Positions 1-6,131 are shown, counted from the stretch's first letter. The stretch is DNA of 11,674 bases from JAIXRY01 sp964444515 (GCA_964444515.1 CAYUGY010000020.1:1-11674); one strand, 5' to 3'. The notes: generated from the sequence alone by a model not told the origin. Translations and numbers: made by a program.

Positions 1-544
<544 letters not shown>

Positions 545-548
<4 letters not shown>

Positions 549-570
549 AAATTTAAAAACCACTTTCCTA
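545..570 (-). repeat. Inverted repeat across the 23S 5' boundary
   Basis: A 7-bp perfect inverted repeat (TAGGAAA at 545-551, TTTCCTA at 564-570) with a 12-nt AT-rich loop spans the predicted mature 5' end of 23S rRNA. In precursor RNA it would form a small hairpin that could take part in 5'-end maturation. In a standard 23S this end instead pairs with the 3' end of the molecule, so the two structures might compete. The role is inferred. Confidence 0.4.
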
Positions 571-572
571 AA

Positions 573-608
573 CGATGTACACTCAGAACCGCTTCCTTGT
601 GTACATCG
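573..608 (-). repeat. Perfect 10-bp hairpin in the 23S leader
   Basis: CGATGTACAC (573-582) and GTGTACATCG (599-608) form a perfect 10-bp stem with a 16-nt loop, about 25 nt upstream of the predicted 23S 5' end and within the transcribed leader. It lacks a U-run and so is not a terminator. A processing (RNase III-type) or antitermination/assembly role is possible but not shown by the sequence. Confidence 0.55.
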
Positions 609-672
609 TGTTTTATCCGCCTCTCCATTCTTGAAAAGACCCCTATTTAAAGGAGCGGAGGGCGGGTTTACT

Positions 673-685
673 TTTTCAAAGAATA
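673..685 (-). promoter_or_regulatory. boxA-like motif in the 23S leader
   Basis: The minus strand reads TATTCTTTGAAAA, which resembles the boxA antitermination element of rRNA leaders (TGYTCTTTRAMAA type) that is bound by NusB/NusE. It sits almost at the predicted transcription start, closer than usual, so the match may be fortuitous. Confidence 0.35.
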
Positions 686-693
686 CAAGGGCG

Positions 694-722
694 AGTATAT
701 ACGAAATAGAAATAAGAGTCAA
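694..722 (-). promoter_or_regulatory. Sigma70-type promoter of the 23S rRNA gene
   Basis: On the minus strand a TTGACT -35 box (717-722) and a TATACT -10 box (694-699) are separated by exactly 17 bp. The DNA just upstream of the -35 (about 723-757) is strongly A/T-rich, like the UP elements of rRNA promoters. The predicted start is near 686-687, giving a leader of about 140 nt before mature 23S. The near-consensus match and position argue that 23S is transcribed from here and not from a distant 16S promoter. Confidence 0.8.
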
Positions 723-771
723 GTGAATATTTGTAAGGTTTTAGTAATTAAAATTTCCCCTTGGGGAAAGT

Positions 772-814
772 CGAAAAAGGGGCGATTTTGGTCCCCAAAA
801 TCGCCCCTTTTTCG
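772..814 (-). terminator. Strong hairpin terminator separating the 126-aa gene from the 23S unit
   Basis: A perfect 18-bp inverted repeat (772-789 with 797-814), plus two further inner pairs and a 3-nt loop, combines a GGGGCGATTTT core with a terminal T-run. Its symmetrical A/T ends could work on both strands; it is placed to stop transcription from the 126-aa gene before the rRNA promoter. A second short palindrome (754-769, TTTCCCC/GGGGAAA) lies just beyond it. Together with the 23S leader, this accounts for the gene-free stretch 549-854. Confidence 0.8.
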
Positions 815-854
815 GACTCTTTTTTGAAGTAAAAAGCAAAAGAAAAAGCCATAT

Positions 855-1235
855 TTAAGTATATGACTTTAAAGAATTTCGATACTCATTATATTCACTT
901 TCATTAACAGGCATATAACTGGAAACAGTATGATGAGGAATATTAAACTCATCATAAAAACCACCTCCTTGATATTTTTTTACTCGAAAGACCGAATCAC
1001 CTTCTACTTCTTTAACAAACACCGGCATTTGATCATTTTCTCGATATTCATACCATTTCAACTTTTCAAAGACATCAGGATACTCATCAACTTCTTTTTC
1101 AGTGAAATATCTTTCATTATTTTTATAGATTTTTTCTGTTTCAGAAAAATCAAAAATATAACCCTTTTTTAAACTGCTGTCTGGATGATTAATTTTTATC
1201 CTCACACGCGGATTCAAAAGTTCTTTAGCTGTCAT
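855..1235 (-). CDS. Hypothetical 126-aa protein
   Basis: This small soluble, charged protein begins MTAKELLNPRVRIK. It contains an acidic/aromatic middle (FTEKEVDEYPDVFEKLKWYEYR, about residues 43-64) and a Gly- and Tyr-rich tail. No signal peptide or membrane segment is visible. The reading frame runs upstream to a GTG at 1337, but that would cross a terminator and the gene's own promoter, so the ATG at 1235 is chosen; it leaves a leader of about 19 nt without a good Shine-Dalgarno. It is a single-gene unit with its own promoter and terminator. The opening TAKELLNPR resembles small uncharacterised proteins that I recall from Bacteroidota and their phages. That is recollection, not a search result. 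The function is unknown. Confidence 0.72.
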   Translation of the reverse strand: MTAKELLNPRVRIKINHPDSSLKKGYIFDFSETEKIYKNNERYFTEKEVDEYPDVFEKLKWYEYRENDQMPVFVKEVEGDSVFRVKKYQGGGFYDEFNIPHHTVSSYMPVNESEYNEYRNSLKSYT

Positions 1236-1260
1236 TTTACGTATAATTATTTCCAAATAA

Positions 1261-1289
1261 ACTATACTAACAGTAAAACAAAATGTCAA
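1261..1289 (-). promoter_or_regulatory. Consensus sigma70 promoter of the 126-aa gene
   Basis: On the minus strand TTGACA (1284-1289) and TATAGT (1261-1266) are separated by exactly 17 bp. The predicted start is near 1254. The -35 box overlaps the descending T-run of the preceding terminator (CCTTTTGACA), so terminator and promoter share bases. Confidence 0.82.
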
Positions 1290-1321
1290 AAGGACGACAA
1301 CCTTCGGTTGTCGTCCTTTTG
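1287..1321 (-). terminator. Terminator of the MscS-like gene
   Basis: A perfect 16-bp stem (1287-1302 with 1306-1321) around a 3-nt loop contains GGACGACAACC and ends in a CCTTTT run on the minus strand. It lies 44 bp after the stop codon of the MscS-like gene. Symmetrical A/T flanks make it potentially bidirectional, although no plus-strand gene ends here. Confidence 0.82.
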
Positions 1322-1364
1322 TTTGTTTACTAGTCACTAAAAACTAACTACTAGAAACTATTTC

Positions 1365-2045
1365 TTATTTCATATCTGAACGGAAGTGTTCAACAGCACG
1401 AGCTGCAGCTTCTTTCCCCCCAAGACCGAATGCTAGTCCGCCTGCTAGTGCAAGCATTCCAACGATTCCAGCGAACAATGTGTTCATAAATCCACTTGCA
1501 ATACCAAGTTGTGATAGAGCAATAATGAATGCAAAGATCCAGATTGCGTGGTACGCAATAGAACCGAGCAATCCTGCAGAAGAAATATTAGCAGCTTTTG
1601 CACCACCAGTGATGATACGTCGAGCAGCTTGAGAGACCACACCCGCAACCATAAGTATTAGTGCTGCAACAATCACTTGTGGAATGTATTGCACTACTAC
1701 TTCACGCAAGAAACCACTTACTTGAGAAAGTCCCAAGAAATCAAGTGATGTCATCAAGAAGATAACAATGATAAACCATTTTACTAGTCCACCAATGAAT
1801 CCACCGACATCAAGTCTGAAACCAGCTTTTGAAAGAGCTGCTTCCATTCCTGCTTGTGCGAAAAACTTATCGAGCTTGAGTGCTCCGATAACTTGTGCAA
1901 ATGCCTTTCCAACTACAGAAGCAATTACCCAGCCAATAATGAAAACTACGATCGCAAGAATGAGCATTGGTACGTACGCAATGATCCCATACCAGAGATT
2001 GTAAACTGATGATGTAAATACATCACCCCATGTTTGAATCAACAT
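1365..2045 (-). CDS. MscS-like transmembrane-helix protein without a beta domain
   Basis: A 226-aa hydrophobic protein with about five membrane segments (roughly residues 19-45, 83-106, 119-142, 158-181 and 187-209). It has internally repetitive helix pairs of the conserved TM-helix type found in CmpX-like and mechanosensitive-channel-related proteins. The last helix is rich in Gly/Ala and ends LAFGLGGKEAAARAVEHFR (about 204-222), the pore-lining helix signature of the MscS superfamily. The chain stops 4 residues later, where the cytoplasmic MscS beta domain would begin, so it is a pore/helix-only member. A role in osmotic or membrane-tension response is inferred from family. The ATG at 2045 follows AT-rich sequence with no Shine-Dalgarno; a 5-codon mini-ORF in the leader (ATG at 2056) ends overlapping the start. 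It is visibly more G+C-rich than the glycan genes. Confidence 0.85.
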   Translation of the reverse strand: MLIQTWGDVFTSSVYNLWYGIIAYVPMLILAIVVFIIGWVIASVVGKAFAQVIGALKLDKFFAQAGMEAALSKAGFRLDVGGFIGGLVKWFIIVIFLMTSLDFLGLSQVSGFLREVVVQYIPQVIVAALILMVAGVVSQAARRIITGGAKAANISSAGLLGSIAYHAIWIFAFIIALSQLGIASGFMNTLFAGIVGMLALAGGLAFGLGGKEAAARAVEHFRSDMK

Positions 2046-2082
2046 AAAAAATTCATGAATAAAACCGTTGATAAAGTCCTCG

Positions 2083-2094
2083 AGGCAATTGCCT
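2083..2094. repeat. 12-bp palindrome in the MscS-like gene leader
   Basis: AGGCAATTGCCT is a perfect palindrome lying between the predicted transcription start and the ATG of the MscS-like gene, partly overlapping a second palindrome (CCTCGAGG, 2078-2085). It could be a small RNA hairpin or a protein-binding site. No function can be assigned. Confidence 0.35.
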
Positions 2095-2107
2095 TTCGGG
2101 TATATCT

Positions 2108-2116
2108 ATTATATCA
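2108..2116 (-). promoter_or_regulatory. Extended -10 promoter of the MscS-like gene
   Basis: The minus strand reads TGATATAAT: a perfect TATAAT (2108-2113) preceded by TG with one base between, the extended -10 arrangement. The -35 region (CATAAA, 17 bp upstream) is poor and lies inside the 3' end of the upstream gene. The predicted start near 2101 gives a leader of about 56 nt. Confidence 0.6.
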
Positions 2117-2117
2117 C

Positions 2118-2738
2118 TTATGCTTTTTTCTTTATGATGAGTGTGGAAAACTCTGGAGCCGTAATGAGCTTTTCGTGTTCAAAATCAAAAACATCTGACA
2201 CCAGTTTGTCATACATTTCGAGACGATATTTGAATTCTTCGGTATCAAAAACTGCATAAGCAAGCTCTTTACCAATTTCAGATTCAAGTTTGCGAACCGC
2301 TTCATCAAGCACTGGACGCTTGAGTTTGTCAGAGACGATAAGGAGATCAAGACGGCTGTCTGGGTTTTGCAGAAAGACTCCTGAGGCCACCAACATTTTC
2401 AATTTGCCTGCCCCTTTCAATCTACCAACCAATTCTTCCTTTGAAAGAAATTCTGGATCAATAAGCAATGATTTGATTGGACCAAGAAATCGGAAGTCTG
2501 GATTGAGTGAATAACCAAGTGTTTTTCCTTTTGCAATTTTCTTCTTTATGAAACCAATAGTAGTGAGTGCATTTAATTCTTTTTTTCCTGAAGCTTTTTG
2601 TACTCGAGTTTTATGACATGCGGTTTTGACATCATAAACAGTGTCAGTATTAAAAAGAAATAATCGCATCAATTTGACTCGAGCCGGTGTTCCGAATAAT
2701 TTTCCTAAGATATCCATGGTTGTGGCAGAATTCTGCAT
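2118..2738 (-). CDS. Winged-helix protein with a degenerate nucleotidyltransferase-like domain
   Basis: A 206-aa soluble protein. Residues about 8-75 read as a winged-helix domain: GKLFGTPARVKLMRLFLFN as the first helices, then KKELNALTTIGFIKKKI and GKTLGYSLN, which fits recognition helix and wing. The C-terminal half has a nucleotidyltransferase-like fold signature (ASGVFLQNPDSRLDLLIVSD, about 118-137). The expected catalytic GS...DxD of MNT-type enzymes is decayed (SRLDLL), so a catalytic role is doubtful and a ligand or protein-binding role is more likely. A DNA-binding transcription regulator is inferred. The ATG at 2738 is used; a second ATG at 2717 (MDILGKLFG) also fits the domain start, and neither has a Shine-Dalgarno. 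A dyad over its promoter suggests self-regulation. Confidence 0.75.
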   Translation of the reverse strand: MQNSATTMDILGKLFGTPARVKLMRLFLFNTDTVYDVKTACHKTRVQKASGKKELNALTTIGFIKKKIAKGKTLGYSLNPDFRFLGPIKSLLIDPEFLSKEELVGRLKGAGKLKMLVASGVFLQNPDSRLDLLIVSDKLKRPVLDEAVRKLESEIGKELAYAVFDTEEFKYRLEMYDKLVSDVFDFEHEKLITAPEFSTLIIKKKA

Positions 2739-2765
2739 TTTAGTATTTCTAACGACCAGACGGGC

Positions 2766-2786
2766 TGATGTAGATAGTATACATCA
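2766..2786 (-). promoter_or_regulatory. Operator-like dyad overlapping the -10 of the winged-helix gene
   Basis: TGATGTA (2766-2772) and TACATCA (2780-2786) form a perfect 7-bp inverted repeat with a 7-bp spacer. The minus-strand -10 box TATACT (2776-2781) lies within it. The -35 17 bp upstream (CTACAA) is weak. The geometry, half-sites one helical turn or slightly more apart over a promoter, is typical for a dimeric winged-helix repressor. Autoregulation by the adjacent gene product is inferred. Confidence 0.5.
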
Positions 2787-2830
2787 TAGGCTCTGGTTTG
2801 TAGTGGTTAGATTCTGGTGGAAAACGAAAA

Positions 2831-2857
2831 GCGGCGGATTCCTTCGGAATCCGCCGC
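2831..2857 (-). terminator. Second terminator after rplL
   Basis: A perfect 12-bp stem (2831-2842 with 2846-2857), GCGGCGGATTCC with a TTC loop, is flanked by an A-run on one side and TTTTTT (2858-2863) on the other. It lies beyond the first rplL terminator and probably acts as a back-up or protects the winged-helix gene from read-through. Its flanks allow action in both directions. Confidence 0.75.
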
Positions 2858-2885
2858 TTTTTTAATTGTTTTATTTTTATCTATA

Positions 2886-2925
2886 AAAACAAAAAATAGG
2901 ACTTAGGAGTCCTATTTTTTGTTTT
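2886..2925 (-). terminator. Terminator of the rplJ-rplL operon
   Basis: A perfect 18-bp inverted repeat (2886-2903 with 2908-2925) with a 4-nt loop. Its core is AGGACT and the outer part is A-run/T-run, giving CCTATTTTTTGTTTTT on the minus strand. It stands about 70 bp after the rplL stop, beyond a G+C-rich stretch (2926-2975) that contains a small stem (GTCGC/GCGAC, 2942-2957). Confidence 0.82.
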
Positions 2926-2997
2926 CCACCCGCCCTCTCTCGTCGCTTGGAGGCGACTCCTAGGGCGCCGGAAAAGTTTTATTGAATTAAGCTTCGC

Positions 2998-3384
2998 TTA
3001 TTTCAATTCAACTTTTCCTCCTGCTTCTTCGATAGCCTTTTTAAGAGCTTCAGCTTCGTCTTTCTTCATTCCTTCTTTCAATGTTGCTGGTGCACCATCT
3101 ACAAGGTCTTTAGCTTCTTTAAGACCAAGCCCTAGAGCTTCTTTAACAGCTTTCATAACAGCGATTTTTTGTTCACCTGCTGCTGATAGAACAACAGTAA
3201 ATGAATCTTTTTCTTCAGCTGCTGGTCCTGCTGCGGCTGCTGGTCCTGCAACAGCTGCTGCAGAAACACCAAATTTTTGTTCGAATGTCTTTACCAATTC
3301 ATTCAAATCGATAACTGACATTTGTTCGATAGTTTTTACGATATCAGCAAATTTTGCTGGTACTTCGAAATTTGTTTCTTCCAT
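2998..3384 (-). CDS. rplL: Ribosomal protein bL12 (L7/L12)
   Basis: The 128-aa product is the ribosome stalk protein that recruits translation GTPases. The N-terminal dimerisation part (about 1-40, with KFADIVKTIEQMSVIDLNELVKTFEQKFGV) is followed by an Ala/Gly/Pro hinge (about 42-57). The conserved C-terminal domain comes next (about 61-128, with KIAVMKAVKEALGLGLKEAK, then DLVDGAPATLKEG and EAGGKVELK). The length is normal for the family. It lies 58 bp downstream of rplJ, in the standard order, and shares its promoter and leader. The start ATG at 3384 follows an A/T-rich stretch without a Shine-Dalgarno. Confidence 0.98.
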   Translation of the reverse strand: MEETNFEVPAKFADIVKTIEQMSVIDLNELVKTFEQKFGVSAAAVAGPAAAAGPAAEEKDSFTVVLSAAGEQKIAVMKAVKEALGLGLKEAKDLVDGAPATLKEGMKKDEAEALKKAIEEAGGKVELK

Positions 3385-3442
3385 AATATTTTTTAGTTAC
3401 AATTTATAATTTATTAAAAGTTTTTTACGTGACTTTCAGACA

Positions 3443-3931
3443 CTAGTTTTTTGTTTCTGCAATCTTGTCGAGAGCAATAACAAGTCGTTGGATTGGAGAA
3501 TTGATAACGTTAACGAACATTCCGCGAAGTGTTTGCATTCCTGGGATTGTTGCGATTGCCATCATTTCTTCTTTACTCAAATACTTTCCTTCGAACACTC
3601 CTCCTTCAATAGTTAGAACGTCTTTGTTCTCCTTCATGAAGTCGTAGACACCGTGTGCTGGAGCTAGAAGATCTTTACCGTACGCAATTGCGATTTCTCC
3701 AGGAAGTTCAGGAAATTCTCCTTCATATCCTTTTGTGTCGAATGCACGCTTGATAAGTGTCTTTTTAGCAACAGTATATCCGACGTCTTCTTTTTGAAGA
3801 GAACGGCGAAGTGTGTTTACTTGAGCAACTGTCAATTTGTGAAATTGAACAAACACCACTGATTGCACATCAGCAACTGCTTTTTCCAATTTCGCTACAA
3901 TTTCTACTTTCTTATCTTTTGAAATAGCCAT
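3443..3931 (-). CDS. rplJ: Ribosomal protein uL10
   Basis: The 162-aa product is the stalk base protein that anchors bL12 dimers to 23S rRNA. It begins MAISKDKKVEIVAKLEKAVA and contains the uL10 features SVVFVQFHKLTVAQVNTLRR and YTVAKKTLIKRAF. The C-terminal helix (SPIQRLVIALDKIAE) is the bL12-docking part. The length is near the usual 160-175. The ATG at 3931 lacks a Shine-Dalgarno. The gene is preceded by an L10-type leader and its own promoter; rplK and rplA, usual upstream neighbours, are not present within the window. Confidence 0.97.
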   Translation of the reverse strand: MAISKDKKVEIVAKLEKAVADVQSVVFVQFHKLTVAQVNTLRRSLQKEDVGYTVAKKTLIKRAFDTKGYEGEFPELPGEIAIAYGKDLLAPAHGVYDFMKENKDVLTIEGGVFEGKYLSKEEMMAIATIPGMQTLRGMFVNVINSPIQRLVIALDKIAETKN

Positions 3932-3961
3932 AATACTAGCATAATTTTTATGTTGGTTTTC

Positions 3962-4037
3962 GACCGATAACTCGTATTCAGTCTGTTAAGAATACCTTGG
4001 AAGGGCTTATTTGATGCCTTCTGTCTTTGGAGTTACA
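3962..4037 (-). promoter_or_regulatory. L10 leader (rplJ autoregulatory mRNA element)
   Basis: The minus strand carries CCAAAGACAG (4021-4030), then a hairpin whose arms are GAAGG/CCTTC (4017-4021 with 4000-4004), then AAGGT. This is the conserved core of the ribosomal protein L10 leader, where the kink-turn-like CAAAGACAG and the purine-rich internal loop bind uL10 or the uL10-bL12 complex and repress translation. A further 6-bp stem (3962-3967 with 3978-3983) lies between the core and the ATG. The position, within the ~106-nt leader of rplJ, fits. The match is by eye against the known family. Confidence 0.78.
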
Positions 4038-4043
4038 GGAAAT

Positions 4044-4072
4044 ACTATATAGGAAAAACAGGAAAATGACAA
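4044..4072 (-). promoter_or_regulatory. Sigma70 promoter of rplJ-rplL
   Basis: On the minus strand TTGTCA (4067-4072) and TATAGT (4044-4049) are separated by exactly 17 bp. The predicted start near 4037 gives a leader just long enough for the L10 element. The -35 box overlaps the end of the upstream terminator by two bases. Confidence 0.8.
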
Positions 4073-4103
4073 GGGCCGATTCTACTCCGTAGAATCGGCC
4101 CTT
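4071..4103 (-). terminator. Terminator of the 29-aa ORF unit
   Basis: A perfect 15-bp stem (4071-4085 with 4089-4103) with a TCC/GGA loop and a GGGCCGATTCTAC core. On the minus strand the following bases are TTGTCATTTTCC: a short, interrupted T-run that is also the -35 box of rplJ. It lies 13 bp after the stop codon of the 29-aa ORF. Confidence 0.72.
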
Positions 4104-4116
4104 TGACCTGTAGTTA

Positions 4117-4206
4117 TTATTTGAGTGTCACTATCCACCACAAGAGCACCCCCACTCCAATCAGCGCAGTATATTTCAATAAAACTGTGGCAACTCCTCC
4201 TTTCAT
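4117..4206 (-). CDS. 29-aa single-helix membrane protein
   Basis: An ATG at 4206 opens a 29-codon frame ending in tandem TAA codons. The peptide starts MKGGVATVLLKYTALIGVGV and ends LLWWIVTLK: one hydrophobic helix (about residues 5-27) with Lys at both ends, typical of a small membrane protein. It is a self-contained unit: an extended -10 ends 7 bp before the ATG, and a strong hairpin terminator follows. No Shine-Dalgarno can fit upstream, and the only good one in the region (AAAGGAGG) lies just inside the frame, so leaderless translation is implied. I considered SecE, expected near rplJ in many genomes, but the length and sequence do not support it. A ~135-nt non-coding RNA is the alternative reading. 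The function is unknown. Confidence 0.5.
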   Translation of the reverse strand: MKGGVATVLLKYTALIGVGVLLWWIVTLK

Positions 4207-4213
4207 ATGATTT

Positions 4214-4222
4214 ATTATACCA
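4214..4222 (-). promoter_or_regulatory. Extended -10 promoter of the 29-aa ORF
   Basis: The minus strand reads TGGTATAAT, a perfect TATAAT (4214-4219) with the extended TG motif; the -35 region is weak. The predicted start, about 4207, falls one base before the ATG at 4206. Confidence 0.65.
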
Positions 4223-4233
4223 CACAAATGGTG

Positions 4234-4848
4234 TTATTTTATCCCGAAACTATTGATGGTGTTTAGATAGTACGTAGATGGTCGAGAGCTTGGATTTATT
4301 TTCAATGCTTCTGTAAACTGTTTTTTTGCAAGCACAAAATCTCTTTTTAAAAACGAGTGTACTGCAGCAAATTCAACAAATGACTGACGTCTTGGTGATT
4401 GTTCAAATATTCCTGCAATCAGTGCATCGCTTTTATCGAAATAGTTTTTTTCATTTGTTATGTGTCCCAAGTAGTCGTATATCGTAGCGATAAAAAAACG
4501 ATCAACAGGGTCCGTGCTGTTTTCAAGAACAGTTCCACATCGAATCAAAATATTATTCAAAAAAGGAACAGCTTTTTTTATCTTAGGAGAAACATCTGCG
4601 AGTGTTTTAGTTGGTGGTATTATGACGCGAGAAATAATTTCAGTACAAGCCATATTTGTTGCTGATGTTTGTGGATTAAAAATAATATCACTCTCAAGTA
4701 CGTCTTGAAAATTTCCACCACTTACCACGACAGCATAATACTTATTCATTTGGATATACGGAACCAATGACCCGAAAACAAAAATAATGGCCATCAACAC
4801 TGACAATAAAACAAAAATCAATTGTGCCTTTTGTATATTAGTTTTCAT
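4234..4848 (-). CDS. Membrane-anchored TPR-like protein, partner of the O-antigen ligase
   Basis: A 204-aa protein with one N-terminal membrane helix (about residues 9-31) and a soluble remainder. The C-terminal half contains helix pairs of TPR type, clearest in RDFVLAKKQFTEALKINPSS (about 169-188). Topology suggests an anchored protein with an extracytoplasmic helical domain. It overlaps the upstream O-antigen ligase gene by 11 bp, implying co-transcription and coupled translation. In some bacteria the O-antigen ligase family carries C-terminal TPR repeats in one chain, so here the same architecture may be split into two proteins; that is inference. The ATG at 4848 has no Shine-Dalgarno. A scaffold role in glycan polymerisation or transfer is likely, but no reaction can be assigned. 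Confidence 0.75.
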   Translation of the reverse strand: MKTNIQKAQLIFVLLSVLMAIIFVFGSLVPYIQMNKYYAVVVSGGNFQDVLESDIIFNPQTSATNMACTEIISRVIIPPTKTLADVSPKIKKAVPFLNNILIRCGTVLENSTDPVDRFFIATIYDYLGHITNEKNYFDKSDALIAGIFEQSPRRQSFVEFAAVHSFLKRDFVLAKKQFTEALKINPSSRPSTYYLNTINSFGIK

Positions 4849-6118
4849 ATGAATTGATTTGATACCACACAGTAAAAGCTACGACCAAGAAAAACGGTAT
4901 ATAGTTGACAATACTTTCAAAAACAAAGAGGTTTTGAATAAAATGAGCAACACACCAAAAAAGCAGTGGCAGACCAATATATAATGGTGCCTTTAACCAA
5001 GTGCGGACGACAAGCAACCAGACAAATAAATAACACAATAACGCGAACAATCCATTCATTACCAATACATCAAATATTTTATTATGTGCCCGATCAAATG
5101 AAGCCCGGTCATCCTCGTAGACTTTTGGATTATAGTTTTTATACCAAGCAACATTATAGTTATCTTGCCCCCAACCAATCAACAATGGCTTGATACCATT
5201 TTTCATCGGATTAACTGATTGCAAAGAAACACCAATATTCAAAAAACGAGCTGTCTTTGTAAAATCTGTGTGTGAAGATTGAGAGAGTCGAGAGAACCCA
5301 GGAATTTTTTGCCCGAGCGGAGTAAATACACCAAGAGAGACAATCGTGATAAATACAAGCAAAACAACAAGCAATCCTATTTTTTTCTTTATAGAAATCA
5401 TTACCCAAGAACGAACCGTTAGGATAATTCCTATAGTAAATAGACCAATCACTGTACCAAGAATTGCACCTCTTGTTTCTGTGATAATTAATCCAAAAAA
5501 AGAAAAAAGGATACCTATAATCCCCCACAGACAAACAGGACTTTTCCATGACTCACCTTCACGCAACAGTGTTGTTGTCAAAACAGCACTGACAGTCAAA
5601 ATAAAAATAAAATAAGCTGCCAAAAAAATCGGATTATCAACAAAAGAAGATGGTCGGTGAGCACCATTTAAATACGGAAATAAAATGGAGACAAACAAAA
5701 TAAAACCACTGACAATGGTTGATTTCCATAAAGTAATCCAATCTTTTTTAGACATTGCATATACCGCACCAAAAACAATGACCGAAAAACAAAGATGCGT
5801 AATTAATCCTTCTGACCGCTCAATATCACCCATCAGCGCTTTGTACGTATCTGTTGCAAAAAGTGCTGATAGCGTTATTAAGCCGAGAAGACTAGCGTAC
5901 ACCTGAAAAAGTTTGTTTTTAATAATTTGCTTAATTGAGTTCAGCACAAACTCTTTCTCTGCCCCAAACAAATCAACGGTAATCAGTACAGCAACAAGAA
6001 AAGCAAAAAAACGTAGTGCAAATACTTTTGGTGATATATACGGAAAAAAAACACTCGTATCAAATAGCAATGGGACAAACGGTATAGCAATAATTATTTT
6101 AGCAATCCAATTTTTCAT
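4838..6118 (-). CDS. O-antigen ligase / Wzy-type polymerase family membrane protein
   Basis: A 426-aa polytopic protein with about ten to twelve membrane segments. The family signature is present: ITETRGAILG (about 212-221, with the conserved Arg216 of the xRGA motif), then a large outer loop with GWGQDNYNV (315-323) and FDRAHNKIFDVLV (341-353, containing Arg343, His345 and Asn346). This is the Wzy_C domain of proteins that join lipid-linked oligosaccharides to an acceptor or polymerise repeat units on the outer face of the membrane. Which of the two it does cannot be told from sequence. The ATG at 6118 is divergent from the glycosylphosphotransferase gene with 120 bp between, and both products start MKNW. 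The gene is part of the glycan locus, followed by its TPR-like partner. Confidence 0.88.
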   Translation of the reverse strand: MKNWIAKIIIAIPFVPLLFDTSVFFPYISPKVFALRFFAFLVAVLITVDLFGAEKEFVLNSIKQIIKNKLFQVYASLLGLITLSALFATDTYKALMGDIERSEGLITHLCFSVIVFGAVYAMSKKDWITLWKSTIVSGFILFVSILFPYLNGAHRPSSFVDNPIFLAAYFIFILTVSAVLTTTLLREGESWKSPVCLWGIIGILFSFFGLIITETRGAILGTVIGLFTIGIILTVRSWVMISIKKKIGLLVVLLVFITIVSLGVFTPLGQKIPGFSRLSQSSHTDFTKTARFLNIGVSLQSVNPMKNGIKPLLIGWGQDNYNVAWYKNYNPKVYEDDRASFDRAHNKIFDVLVMNGLFALLCYLFVWLLVVRTWLKAPLYIGLPLLFWCVAHFIQNLFVFESIVNYIPFFLVVAFTVWYQINSYEN

Positions 6119-6125
6119 AATAGAT

Positions 6126-6131
6126 ATTGTA
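6126..6131 (-). promoter_or_regulatory. Possible -10 box of the O-antigen ligase gene
   Basis: TACAAT on the minus strand ends 7 bp before the ATG at 6118, so a start at about 6119 would give a nearly leaderless mRNA. No good -35 box is seen at 16-18 bp, so this rests on position and the -10 alone. Confidence 0.35.

Noticed and set aside
549..854. Possible tRNA genes in the region upstream of 23S
   Set aside because: No cloverleaf, T-loop GTTCRA or acceptor pairing was found; the hairpins present lack tRNA features.
1236..1337. N-terminal extension of the 126-aa protein to a GTG at 1337
   Set aside because: It would translate through the MscS-like gene's terminator and the gene's own -35/-10 boxes; the hydrophobic stretch it adds is read from those elements.
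2641..2865. Plus-strand open frame ending in the hairpin at 2831-2857
   Set aside because: It runs antisense to the winged-helix gene's 5' end and through its promoter dyad and a terminator; no protein-like signature.
772..4103. Near-perfect hairpins (772-814, 1287-1321, 2831-2857, 2886-2925, 4071-4103) as a dispersed repeat or CRISPR-like family
   Set aside because: Their stem sequences differ from one another and each lies just after a gene with T-runs, so they are ordinary terminators.
4117..4206. The 29-aa ORF as SecE
   Set aside because: SecE is expected to be about 60 aa with a conserved amphipathic helix before its membrane segment; neither is present.
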